Source: JASGCP01 sp965263285 | GTDB lineage: Bacteria > Bacteroidota > Bacteroidia > Chitinophagales > Chitinophagaceae | DNA length: 64,000 bases | Assembly (NCBI GenBank): GCA_965263285.1 | Contig: CBDHHD010000016.1 | Coordinates: 1,860,001-1,924,000, forward strand | Reading direction: 5' to 3' | Part shown: positions 54,550 through 63,673 of the stretch, in pieces | How positions within the stretch are numbered: the stretch's first letter is position 1 | How the letters are laid out: every line of letters starts with the position of its first letter | Notes under the pieces: generated by a model | Databases searched by the model: none | The model's input: the letters and a program-made list of their open reading frames with translations, nothing else | What the model was told of the DNA's origin: nothing | Translations under genes and position numbers: made by a program

Positions 54550-54703
54550 GTAAATGAGGGTATATTTTTATGATTATATCTCAATAATTTGCGAGATTTG
54601 TATTTGCAATAGGTATGGTGTTGAGAGTAATAGCGAAAAAAAATTATTATATATTTATAGCAACTTATTAATATTGTAAAATAATATTACAAATTTAGTA
54701 ATT

Positions 54704-56230
54704 ATGGCACCTGCTTTGTTGTGTGTTATTGTTGTATCATACTTTCTATTGTTATTGTTGATATCCTGGAGGACATCAAAAAATTCAAATAATGATAGCT
54801 TTTTTATTGGTAATAAAAAAAGCAAATGGCTGTTGGTGTCTTTTGGAATGATTGGTACTCAGTTAAGTGGTGTAACATTTGTGAGTGTGCCGGGAGCTGT
54901 AGTTTTTGATTCTTTTTCTTATTTTCAAATTGTAATAGGAAATTTTATTGGCTATATTATTATTGCAGTTGTTTTATTGCCTTTGTATTATAGATTACAA
55001 TTAACTTCTATATATACATATCTGTTGAATAGATTTGGGATGTATAGTTATAAAACGGGAGCATCTTATTTTCTTTTAGCAAGAACATTAGGGGCAACGG
55101 CTCGTCTTTATTTAGTGGTACATATCTTGCAATCTATTTTGTTGTCGCAATTGCATTTTCCCTTCTGGTTAATAAGTTTTGTTTTAATGATGATGATTGT
55201 TTTGTATACATTTAGGGGAGGGGTTAAAACTATTATATGGACTGATACTTTACAAACTTCATGTATTATATTAGGGGTGATTATTTGTTCTATTTACCTA
55301 TTGCATTATCTTCATATTAACATTACTCAAAGCATGGCTGGTATTAAGTATTATCATCTTGCACATATATTTGCATATAATATAAATAGCAGTCATTTTT
55401 TTTTAAAACAAATTGTAGCGGGAATATTTATTACCATTGCATTAAATGGGTTAGATCAAGAAATGATGCAAAAGACTATTTCTGTAAAAACATTAAGAGA
55501 CGCGCAAAAAAATACAATTCTGTCAGCTATTATTTTTGTCATAGTTGTTTTTTTGTTTCTTTTTTTAGGAGGGTTATTGTATTTGTTTGCTTATAAAAAT
55601 GGTGCTCAGTATATTTCTATACCGGGTAGACCCTTACAATTTTTGTTTCATAGTCAAAATATTGCGGGAGATATAGCATTCCCATTTATTGTATTGCATT
55701 ATTTGCCTGCTTTTGCTTCTGTTGTTTTCTTTATAGCGTTGGTATCGGCTCTTTTCCCCAGTGCCGATGGGGCTATTGTAGCGCTTACCTCATCTTTTTG
55801 TATTGATATATATGGTATATATCGACAGCCCATTTCTAGTGAAAAGCAAGTATATGTTCGTAAGCTAACGCATTTCTGTTTCGCTATATTGTTTTTTTTG
55901 CTTTTATTAATGTATGATTGGATAAATAATAAGAGTATGATAGGCGTCATATTACAAATTGCAGTTTATATTTATGGTCCTCTATTAGGACTTTTTGCTT
56001 TAGGTATTATGACAAACAAACAAATTAAAGATATGTGGGTGCCTTTTGTATCTATATTGTCACCCATACTTATATTGCTTATTAATTATTATCAATATGT
56101 GTTTTTTCATTCATTTAGATTTGGTTTAGAGCTTATTGTGTTTAATGGTTTATTTAGCTTTATCTTTTTCTATATATTGTCTTATAAAAATACAAATATA
56201 CCCCCTTTAACACCTCAAAAAAAGATGTAG
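54704..56230 (+). CDS. Sodium:solute symporter (SSS family)
   Basis: Na+-coupled importer, substrate unknown. 508 residues, about 13 membrane helices. N-terminal region FFIGNKKSKWLLVSFGMIGT, then SGVTFVSVPG and YTFRGGVKTIIWTD are typical of the family; TIALNGLDQEMMQKTIS fits the helix 6-7 loop. The last codons (NIPPLTPQKKM, stop TAG) are encoded by a core-element end (CACCTCAAAAAAAGATGTAG), so the original C-terminus has been replaced or extended. Confidence 0.88.
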   Translation: MAPALLCVIVVSYFLLLLLISWRTSKNSNNDSFFIGNKKSKWLLVSFGMIGTQLSGVTFVSVPGAVVFDSFSYFQIVIGNFIGYIIIAVVLLPLYYRLQLTSIYTYLLNRFGMYSYKTGASYFLLARTLGATARLYLVVHILQSILLSQLHFPFWLISFVLMMMIVLYTFRGGVKTIIWTDTLQTSCIILGVIICSIYLLHYLHINITQSMAGIKYYHLAHIFAYNINSSHFFLKQIVAGIFITIALNGLDQEMMQKTISVKTLRDAQKNTILSAIIFVIVVFLFLFLGGLLYLFAYKNGAQYISIPGRPLQFLFHSQNIAGDIAFPFIVLHYLPAFASVVFFIALVSALFPSADGAIVALTSSFCIDIYGIYRQPISSEKQVYVRKLTHFCFAILFFLLLLMYDWINNKSMIGVILQIAVYIYGPLLGLFALGIMTNKQIKDMWVPFVSILSPILILLINYYQYVFFHSFRFGLELIVFNGLFSFIFFYILSYKNTNIPPLTPQKKM

Positions 56231-56231
56231 C
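56199..56231 (+). repeat. Core-element end fused to the symporter gene
   Basis: ATACCCCCTTTAACACCTC then AAAAAAAGATGTAGC matches the right end of core elements. It forms the last eleven codons and stop of the symporter and lies 2 bp from the convergent gene at 56233. Confidence 0.75.
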
Positions 56232-56232
56232 T

Positions 56233-56526
56233 TTAGTTATCTTCTTGTGCATTAGATTTTTTTGCTTTTTTTATAGCATAATATTGCTTTAAGTCTTTGT
56301 TGTACCCAATGGTGTCTCCTAAGACTTGTTTAGAATATGCTCTTAGTTTGTATGCATCAGCGTTATAGGGAGACAATTCTATTGCTTTTGTAAGATTAAC
56401 AATAGCGGCTTTATAATTTTGTAGTTTATAGTTTGTTTTTCCATTAAAATAATAGTCGGTATAGTTTTTGCAACCCCAATCAATAAAAATAAATAAAATT
56501 AAAAAAAACAGATATTTTTTTTTCAT
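56233..56526 (-). CDS. Small TPR-type lipoprotein
   Basis: 97 residues from MKKKYLFFLILFIFIDWGC, with the lipobox-like IDWGC; an earlier ATG at 56550 is less likely. Mature part contains about one and a half TPR units (NYKLQNYKAAIVNLTKAIEL, SPYNADAYKLRAYSKQVLGD). Probably a protein-interaction module in the envelope. A type A element about 160 bp upstream has its promoter end facing this gene. Its stop is two bases from the symporter stop (convergent). Confidence 0.7.
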   Translation of the reverse strand: MKKKYLFFLILFIFIDWGCKNYTDYYFNGKTNYKLQNYKAAIVNLTKAIELSPYNADAYKLRAYSKQVLGDTIGYNKDLKQYYAIKKAKKSNAQEDN

Positions 56527-56685
56527 AAAATAAAAAATAATAAAGTTCAAGGTGATATTCTTTCTTAAGGTAGTAAAATTAAATTGATGTTATTCATTAT
56601 AAATGTCTATTACAAGAATGTATGTAAAAGTGCATCATGAAATTAAAAAAAATACTTTAATTGTTTTTATTGCTATAATAATGAG

Positions 56686-57200
56686 GGCATAACTAAATTT
56701 AGTGTGGGGGACTATGCAAAAATACAAAATAAAATGGATATTTGCAAAAACAATTTTATATGGGCTATATCTTTTTTTGAGGTGCTGGAAGCATGGATGA
56801 TTACATATATATAAATATGGGAATAATAGGAAATATCTGATGAGGACTGCCCTCAGATAAAGAGCGTTACAAAACGAGGTGAGCGAAGCGACCAGCGAGA
56901 ATGTGGAGGCGGAAGTTTTTATATATGAATCGTTATGATGAGCATAAAGTATTTGCATAAAAGATACCTATGGATAAGCTCATCATAACGATTCATACCT
57001 AACCGCCTCCCCTTCATTCTCGCTAGCGTAGCGAGCCGTAGTTTTGTAGCTCTTTATCTGTAGGCTTGATTTTTTCTTTGTTTCTTTCTTTTGTATCAAG
57101 ACAAAAGAAAGAAAAGGATATAAAAAATAAATGATGAACCTATATATGAGCAATTACAAAAACATAAATATCCCCCAGCACTTCAAAAAAAGATTTAGCC
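56686..57200 (-). mobile_element. Foldback element with one type A end, promoter facing the TPR gene
   Basis: 515 bp, reverse orientation. Type A end GGCATAACTAAATTTAG at 56686; other side ends at the core terminus (AAAAAAAGATTTAGCC, 57200) with no outer end. Core palindrome complete. Outward promoter box TATTTTTG on the minus strand at 56724-56717. Confidence 0.85.
56717..56724 (-). promoter_or_regulatory. Outward promoter box towards the TPR lipoprotein
   Basis: TATTTTTG on the minus strand, near the type A end; a transcript would cross the terminus and reach ATG 56526 after about 180 nt. Confidence 0.45.
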
Positions 57201-57227
57201 GAAAACAACAATAACCAATAAAAGTTT

Positions 57228-57235
57228 TATTTTTG
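57228..57235 (+). promoter_or_regulatory. Promoter box of the mannose-1-phosphate guanylyltransferase gene
   Basis: TATTTTTG, 20 nt before ATG 57256, 28 bp outside the foldback element. Confidence 0.5.
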
Positions 57236-57255
57236 TATTAATTTGACACAAGAAA

Positions 57256-58353
57256 ATGAATAAAAACTATTTTGTAGGCATTATGGCTGGAGGTATTGGA
57301 AGTAGATTCTGGCCAGAAAGTCGCTCTCCATTGCCAAAGCAATTCTTAGACATACTTAATATAGGAGAAACCCTTATCCAATCAACTTATAAAAGATTTG
57401 CAAAGTTCATTCCTAAAGAAAACATATATATCATTACTGCAATAGAATATGTACATCTTGTTCAAGAGCAACTGCCTGACATAACAAAAGATAATATATT
57501 AGCAGAGCCTGCCAAGAAGAATACTGCCCCATGCGTAGCTTATTTTTCTTCTACCCTTCAGATAAAATACCCCCAAGCAATTGTTCTTATGAGTCCGAGC
57601 GATCATCTTATATTAGATGAATCAGCATTTAAAGAAACATGCCTACAAGCATTTGACTTTGCTGAACACCGTAACGCACTTGTAACACTAGGCATTAAGC
57701 CAACGCACCCCAATACGGGATATGGGTATATTCAATACAACACACAAGCTATCTCTAGCAATGCTCATATCTATAAAGTAAAAATATTTACAGAAAAGCC
57801 TAATGAAGAAATGGCAAAAATGTTTATTTCAAGTGGCGACTTTCTTTGGAATGCTGGTATATTTATATGGCAAGTGGAAAATATCATGAATAATTTTAAA
57901 ATACATCAACCTGAAATATTTGAACTATTTGACAATGGAAAAAAACATTGGAACACTCCTGAAGAAAATAAAATAATTCAACAAATATATTCATTATGTA
58001 CTAATATATCTATTGATATAGCTATCTTAGAAAAAGCGACAAACATATATACTATACCTTCTAATTTTGGCTGGAGCGATCTAGGCGCATGGAATAGTAT
58101 CTATGAAAATGCTGATGCTACATGTAGAGATGATAACAAAAATGTATCTATAGGAAAAAATATTATTCATATAGACAGTAAAGAATGTTTTATATACAAC
58201 ACTAAAGATAAATTAATGGTTATACAAGGTCTTGAGAATATGATTGTGGTAGACACAACAGATGCTTTACTTATTTGTAATAGAGAAAAAGAGCAAAATA
58301 TAAAAGATTTTTTAGCAATTGTAAAAAAACATACAAATAATAAATACTTGTAA
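57256..58353 (+). CDS. manC: Mannose-1-phosphate guanylyltransferase
   Basis: Makes GDP-mannose for envelope glycans. 365 residues, catalytic domain only, without the C-terminal isomerase domain of bifunctional ManC. Motifs: GIMAGGIGSRFWPESRSPLP with KQFLDI, AEPAKKNTAPCVAY, VLMSPSDHLI (metal Asp), FTEKPNEEMAK, WNAGIFIW, FGWSDLGAW. Complete. Confidence 0.94.
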   Translation: MNKNYFVGIMAGGIGSRFWPESRSPLPKQFLDILNIGETLIQSTYKRFAKFIPKENIYIITAIEYVHLVQEQLPDITKDNILAEPAKKNTAPCVAYFSSTLQIKYPQAIVLMSPSDHLILDESAFKETCLQAFDFAEHRNALVTLGIKPTHPNTGYGYIQYNTQAISSNAHIYKVKIFTEKPNEEMAKMFISSGDFLWNAGIFIWQVENIMNNFKIHQPEIFELFDNGKKHWNTPEENKIIQQIYSLCTNISIDIAILEKATNIYTIPSNFGWSDLGAWNSIYENADATCRDDNKNVSIGKNIIHIDSKECFIYNTKDKLMVIQGLENMIVVDTTDALLICNREKEQNIKDFLAIVKKHTNNKYL

Positions 58354-58508
58354 AGAACATATTTTATACTTGAAAGCTGCCCTCTACAATCAAGATAAAG
58401 GCTACTCAATAAAAATTACTCTTTTTATATTACAATAACAACAAAGATAACCTTTAGTAAAACTACTCAAATGCTATCTTCATTGTTTTACACACGCTAA
58501 AATATCTT

Positions 58509-59255
58509 CTATTCTGTAGAATTATCATATAAGATACGCCCACAACTTTCGCAGTGAATAATAGTTTTATTTAATTTAATTTCTATTTGTTGTTGAGAAG
58601 GAATAGAAACAAAACAACCACCACAAGAGTCTCTATCAATAGGAACAATAGCTAATCGATTAGAATATTGATTTTTAATTCTATTAAATTCACCAATAAG
58701 CGATTGGTCTTTATCATAAAAATTTGCTTCCAACTCAACTTTTTCTTTATTTAACTTATCTTCATCTTTTTTTGTCTTTTTTTCAATCTCTTTTAGCTCT
58801 TCATCCTTTTTAGCAAGCAATGCTCTATCATGCTTTATAACTTTATTCCAATTCTCTAAAGCCTTTACTTTAGCCAATAATTCTATATTCGTGTCTTTAA
58901 TTTGTTTTTCATGAAGTAAAACATTTAATTGTTTATCTTCAATCTCTTTAGAAATAGCTTCAAATTCTCTTGTATTTTTTATTGTATCTGTTTGCTTTTC
59001 ATATTTTTTTATATCCTGCTTAGCTTCTTTTATTTTTTCTGTTGTTTCGTCAATAAAAGTTTTCATTCCATTTATTTCTCCCTCTATTACTTGTATTTTT
59101 TCATCAATTTCATTAACCTTTTCAGTTGCAACAATAATTTCTTCTGGTAATTTCTTTTTTAATCTTTCAAAATATCGCAATTTATTGTTAATTAATTGCA
59201 ATTTATACAACATATCTAACTGCTCTTCAATGGGTGTATTTTTTTTAATAGTCAT
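58509..59255 (-). CDS. Coiled-coil protein with C4 zinc ribbon (CT398/DUF164 type)
   Basis: 248 residues. Long antiparallel coiled coil about 10-190, then a zinc ribbon with CGGC and CESC pairs (DSCGGCFVSIPSQQ, IIHCESCGRILYD). The family is thought to bind nucleic acid or act in secretion; no role is proven. Convergent with manC; the 155-bp gap between them shows nothing clear. Confidence 0.85.
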   Translation of the reverse strand: MTIKKNTPIEEQLDMLYKLQLINNKLRYFERLKKKLPEEIIVATEKVNEIDEKIQVIEGEINGMKTFIDETTEKIKEAKQDIKKYEKQTDTIKNTREFEAISKEIEDKQLNVLLHEKQIKDTNIELLAKVKALENWNKVIKHDRALLAKKDEELKEIEKKTKKDEDKLNKEKVELEANFYDKDQSLIGEFNRIKNQYSNRLAIVPIDRDSCGGCFVSIPSQQQIEIKLNKTIIHCESCGRILYDNSTE

Positions 59256-59321
59256 ACGAAAAAATATTAGGTTTGCAAAGGTACATTTTTTTTTACAAAA
59301 CTATAGATAAATCTTTTTTAT

Positions 59322-59347
59322 GGCTAAATCTTTTTTTGAGGTGCTGG
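59322..59347 (+). repeat. Left end of an ISAon1-type ISL3 relic (same as core ends)
   Basis: GGCTAAATCTTTTTTTGAGG with TGCTGG, the same terminus as the foldback core, here followed by a promoter box TATCTTTG (59352-59359) and a transposase start at 59386. Confidence 0.8.
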
Positions 59348-59385
59348 GGGGTATCTTTGCTTTTTTTACACTCAATTTTTTATTT

Positions 59386-59590
59386 ATGGCAAGGAGAAAA
59401 ATTTCCAATTCAGAAGAGTTATTCTCTTCGTTTATTAATATACATGTGCCCAAAGAATATTTAGACCATTTTGATGTAGTAGATATATAAAGATAAACCT
59501 GATTGTTACGAGATTATTTTACATGAGAAAGAAGATCATATACCCTTAGAACTACATGGCCAAAAGATGATACTATTCAAAAAAGTGTGT
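59386..59590 (+). pseudogene. ISAon1-type transposase N-terminal fragment, copy 1
   Basis: ATG 59386: MARRKISNSEELFSSFINIH and VPKEYLDHFDVVDI, then an early stop at 59490; the next frame continues DKPDCYEIILHEKEDHIPLE and LHGQK. It is the N-terminal protein of ISAon1-type elements (ISL3 group), almost identical to copy 2 on the minus strand at 62122. Interrupted after about 68 codons by the IS256-type copy. Confidence 0.75.
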
Positions 59591-60747
59591 AAAATATGGT
59601 TTGAAACTGACCTAAAAAATCGGTTGCAAAATGGCTTTTAAAAAACATAAAAATAAAGAAAAAGGGAAAGAAAAAATAATAAATTAATATTTTTTTATAG
59701 GAATAAATTTTTATCATAAGAAAAGGCTAAAATAGGATGATTGAATTCTTTTCTTTTCATAGATACACTACCCAATAAAAATAACACAGATTCTGGGCTG
59801 GGCATAGAACTTCGCATTCGTAAAACCCGTTTATAATTTCTATTCAGCCGTTCAATCCAATTTGTAGTATAAATCATACGCCTTACTTCTATTTGATAAT
59901 TAAAATAAGTAAAATAACTGATAGTGTGGTTATTTTTATAAGATTTAAGAGATGGATATTTCTTTTCCCACTTGCTTATAAGCTCATAGAAATTAGATAG
60001 AGCTTGCGTAGGAGTTTGATTTTGCGTAGGGTCTAATACCCTTCTAATATCTATCGCCATTTCTGCTTTATCTGTAGGTTTTACTTTGCTTTGTAGGTTT
60101 CTAGTTAAATGAACGGTACACAACTGAATAGCCACTTTAGGAAAAACGCTATGCATGGCTTCTTCAATTCCTACAAGTCCATCACTAACCATGAGTTTAA
60201 TTTCTTCAACGCCTCTATCCTTAAACTCAAAAATATATCTTTCCAGTTGTTAGCCCCTTCCGTAGGATGATTAACAACTGCTAATACTTCTCTACTTCTA
60301 TCTCCTTTTACACCTAAAATGGTATAAATATATCTTTTCAAACAATTCTCCTACTTCTATAGTTGTTAAACCTGCTTGATATAGTTCTGTAGCTAATATC
60401 TTGCTTTCTTCATCTTGTTCTTTAATCAAAGCTAATATTAAAGGATAAAAATTCTGTGACCTTGTTCTAGGAACTTTCAATTCAAGTTGTCCCCCGTGTG
60501 CAAATACACTCCTAAATCTAAAGCCGTTGCTATTATCATTATGTGCACTATTAAATTCATTTCTTTCAGCTTTCATAATAGCTTCTAATGTCATTTTTAA
60601 TATTTGCTGATAGCCATCTTTTCCCATCGCTATACTATTTAATTCTGAGGCAATTTGTTCTAATGTAACTTTCATAATTTATTGATTTAAGGGTTATAAA
60701 ATATTTGCAAATTATATAATTTTTTAAAAGCCCTTTTACACACTTTT
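59581..60747 (-). mobile_element. Broken IS256-type insertion sequence
   Basis: 1167 bp with perfect 14-bp inverted ends AAAAGTGTGTAAAA (59581-59594) and TTTTACACACTTTT (60734-60747), encoding a damaged mutator-type transposase. Flanks do not form a target duplication and belong to two different ISAon1 copies in opposite orientation, so a rearrangement occurred at this site. Confidence 0.8.
59695..60675 (-). pseudogene. IS256-family transposase with internal deletion and frameshift
   Basis: Starts MKVTLEQIASELNSIAMGKD at 60675. The N-terminal part runs to GLTTIEVGELFEKI; then about 60-70 codons expected to hold the first catalytic Asp are missing, and YTILGVKGDRSREVLAVVNH follows in another frame. 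A second frameshift near EFKDRGVEE leads into SDGLVGIEEAMHSVFP, QLCTVHLTRN and YTTNWIERLNR with the catalytic Glu. So it cannot give an active protein. Confidence 0.85.
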
Positions 60748-60813
60748 ATGAACACTACCAAAATAATCCTTCATTATAGGACTCATATCTGCATTCACAT
60801 AATCTACTTTTTT

Positions 60814-61374
60814 GGCATAACTAAATTTAGTGTGAGAAAAAATTTAGGTTACTAAAAGGCTACATCTTTTTTTTGAGATGCTGGTGGGAGGGTATTTGTG
60901 TTTTTTGTAATGACTCAGGTATAGATTCATTATTTGTTTTTTTATATCTTTTCTTTCTTTTGTCTTGATACAAAAGAAAGAAACAAAGAAAAAATCAAGC
61001 CTGCAGATAAAGAGCTACAAAACTACGGTTCGCTACGCTAGCGAGAATGAATGGGAGGCGGTTAGGTATGAATCGTTATGATGAGCTTATCCATAGTGAT
61101 CTTTTATGTACATACTTTATGCTCATCATAACGATTCATATATAAAAATGTCCGCCTCCACATTCTCGCTGGTCGCTTCGCTCACCTCGTTTTGTAACGC
61201 TCTTTATCTGAGGGCAGTCCTCATCAGATATTTCCTATTATTTCCATATTTATATTTATCTAATAATCCATGCTTCCAGCACCTCAAAAAAAGAGGTAGC
61301 CCATATAAAATTGTGCAAATGTCCATTTTCTTTTGTATTTTTGCATAGTCCCTCACACTAAATTTAGTTATGCC
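60814..61374 (+). mobile_element. Foldback element, type A ends, nested in the ISL3 relic
   Basis: 561 bp. Ends GGCATAACTAAATTTAG at 60814 and complement to 61374, exact duplication ACTTTTTT at 60806-60813 and 61375-61382. Removal of the element and one duplicate rejoins the transposase reading LKK-VDYVNADMSP apart from a frameshift. Outward promoter box TATTTTTG at 61336-61343. Confidence 0.93.
61336..61343 (+). promoter_or_regulatory. Outward promoter box of the nested type A element
   Basis: TATTTTTG, preceded by TTGTGC at the expected distance, pointing into the broken transposase in antisense. Confidence 0.45.
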
Positions 61375-62162
61375 ACTTTTTTAATGTTTCCAAACCTAGT
61401 TGCTCTACTGCTTGTTTTACAAGCGTTGGTTTAATACTGTCTATAAGCATGGCTATCTTACCTGTTTCTTGATTACTTAAGATAGTACAATAATGACCAT
61501 TGATCATTTTCTCATCTATACACATACTATGACCTATATGGTATGGATTTAATATATGTACCACCTTCTCTTTGACTACTTCTCCTGTAGTATCATTTAT
61601 TTCAACTACTTTATGTGAAGCAAAATTGCCTTCTTGCCTATCTTTATGGTAGTCGCTTATCACATCTTTATACCAAGTAAATAAAGTACGTGGTTTCATA
61701 GCGTAGCAACGTGCTACTGTACTAATATTAATTGGCGATTCTTCTATGGTTACCTTTTAAAAAAATCACAAATTGTGGTGTTATTTTAGCTCCTTTTAAA
61801 TGTAACGAATCATAACTATTACTATAATGTTCATCCTGCCCAACTTCTTTCCAGCGCCTTCTATATAAAATTAAAAAAAATGTTTAAGAGAAAATGTATG
61901 CGTTAAAATATTTGTCGGATTACAGAAGCTATCTAAGGTTATCTTTTTGCCATGTAGTTCTAAGGGTATATGATATTCTTTCTCATGTAAAATAATCTCG
62001 TAACAATCAGGTTTATTTTTTATCTCTACTACATCAAAATGGTCTAAATATTCTTTGGGCACATGTATATTAATAAACGAAGACAATAACTCTTCTGAAT
62101 TGGAAAGTTTTCTCCTTGCCATAAATAAAAAATTGAATGTAAAAAAAAGCAAAGACAACCCC

Positions 62163-62188
62163 CCAGCACCTCAAAAAAAGATTTAGCC
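62163..62188 (-). repeat. Core-type end of ISAon1 relic copy 2
   Basis: CAGCACCTCAAAAAAAG with ATTTAGCC, ending 62188, the complement of the end at 59322. The transposase start is about 40 bp inside. The flanks of the two ends do not form a target duplication. Confidence 0.75.
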
Positions 62189-62226
62189 TTTAAACAGGTA
62201 TAAGTGGTTAGTTTGTTTTTAATTAT

Positions 62227-62234
62227 TATCTTTG
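62227..62234 (+). promoter_or_regulatory. Promoter box of the peroxiredoxin gene
   Basis: TATCTTTG, 14 nt before ATG 62249. It lies within the longer ORF from 62204, supporting the later start. Confidence 0.55.
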
Positions 62235-62248
62235 TGGTAAAAATATAT

Positions 62249-62725
62249 ATGATTATTAAATTAAATGATGTTGCGCCAGATTTTACGCTTCGAACTTCTA
62301 ATCATGAGGTTTCATTGACATTGTCAAGTTTGAAAGGCAAAAAAAATGTTCTATTGTTATTTTTCCCTTTTGCATTTACAGGAGTTTGTACAAAAGAATT
62401 GTGTAGTGTAAGAGATAATTATCAAATTTATGTTGACAAGGGAGTAGAGGTTATTGGAATATCAGTAGACTCTCCTTTTGTACTTGCTAAATTTAAGGAA
62501 GAACAAAAATTAAACTATACGCTATTAAGTGACTTTAATGCAGAAGTATCTAAAAAATATAATGTTGTCTATGATGAGTTTTTAGGTTGGATGCAAAATG
62601 TAAGTAAAAGAGCAGCTTTTTTAATTGATAAAAATCAAATAGTACGATACCAAGAAATATTAGAAAATCCATTAGATTTACCTAATTTCTTTAAAATCAA
62701 TCAAGCGCTATTGTCTATTGTATAA
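62249..62725 (+). CDS. Peroxiredoxin (AhpC/TSA, AhpE/BCP-like)
   Basis: Thiol peroxidase removing hydrogen peroxide or alkyl peroxides. 158 residues from MIIKLNDVAPDFTLRTS. Peroxidatic Cys in FPFAFTGVCTKELCSVRD (PxxxTxxC-type context), conserved Arg later; a second Cys four residues on may act in resolution. Redoxin fold with DSPFVLAKFKEEQKL and AFLIDKNQIVRYQEI. Complete. Confidence 0.9.
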   Translation: MIIKLNDVAPDFTLRTSNHEVSLTLSSLKGKKNVLLLFFPFAFTGVCTKELCSVRDNYQIYVDKGVEVIGISVDSPFVLAKFKEEQKLNYTLLSDFNAEVSKKYNVVYDEFLGWMQNVSKRAAFLIDKNQIVRYQEILENPLDLPNFFKINQALLSIV

Positions 62726-62734
62726 AAAATAACT

Positions 62735-63665
62735 ATGTTGTAACCTATCAGAGTTGCGTTGGTAGGATTTGGAAAATCTGCCAAGGTTTTTCATGCTCCT
62801 TTGTTGTTGTCGTTACCTGCTTTTTTTCAAGTGGTGGCTGTAGTAGAACGACATAAAACGGATAGCGCTTCTTTTTTCCCTCATGCAATGATAGTAACAT
62901 CTATAGATGCTTTGTTATTGATTAAAGAGATTGAATTAGTTATTGTACTTACGCCTAATGAGCAACATGCTATAGATGCAGAAAAGGCATTAGAAGCAAA
63001 TAAACATGTAGTAGTGGATAAGCCCTTTACTATTGATCCTAGTCAAGCATTATTCTTAATTAATTTAGCCAAAAATAGAAACCGCATATTAACAGTATAT
63101 CAAAATAGAAGATTAGCTAGTGATTTTCTTACTATTCAAGATATATTGCAAAAAAATATTAGGAGAGATTCATTATGTTGAGGCACATTATCATAGATAT
63201 CGATTGCAACCGCAATTGAATGCATGGAGAGAGAAAGATTTGCCTGGTAGTGTTATTTTGTATGATCTAGGGTCGCATTTGATTGATCAAGCTATTTGTT
63301 TATTTGGTTTGCCTATTGAGTTATATGCTACGGTAGAGAAACAATTGCCTCATAGTATAATTGATGATTACTTTCATATTATTCTTTATTATCCTCATTC
63401 TCTTAAAGTGGTACTTACCTCTAGTAAGAATACATTTCCTATGAGTGCAAGGTATCAGGTGTTTGGTAAAAAGGGCATTTTAATTAAATATGGTGAAGAT
63501 GTGCAGGAAGAACATTTAAAAGCAGGAGATTTTCATATTCAACAGAGTACTTGGGGTAGAGAAGAAATAAATCCACAATGCCTTTTACATATATTACAGT
63601 CTGATGATAGCTTGTTATCACAATCGTATCCTATATTAAGAGAGACCATAAAAAAGATTGTGTAA
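62735..63665 (+). pseudogene. Gfo/Idh/MocA oxidoreductase with nonsense codon and frameshift
   Basis: NAD(P)-binding start PIRVALVGFGKSAKVFHAPL, the VDKPFTID motif, and a C-terminal half with EIHYVEAHYHRYRLQ and LYDLGSHLIDQAI (typical of the family). ATG 62735 is followed by TTG and TAA, so translation stops at codon 3. At an A7 run (63150-63156) the frame shifts; six A would give ILQKILGEIHYVEAHY. The rest is intact to 63665. Two independent lesions suggest a real pseudogene, though a TTG start at 62759 and a read error in A7 cannot be excluded. Confidence 0.8.
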
Positions 63666-63673
63666 GTTGGTTT

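Larger units (their letters stand above)
60749..62122 (-). pseudogene. ISAon1-type ISL3 transposase, copy 2, broken
   Basis: N-terminal part from 62122 (MARRKLSNSEELLSSFINIH) stops at 61871; a middle fragment (RRRWKEVGQDEHYSNSYDS) follows in another frame; 61364-61699 encodes the core (HILNPYHIGHSMCIDEKMIN, GHYCTILSNQ), and after the inserted type A element it resumes below 60813 as DYVNADMSPIMKDYF, the DMSP motif of ISL3 transposases, before ending at the IS256 copy. Several frameshifts, no function expected. Confidence 0.8.
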
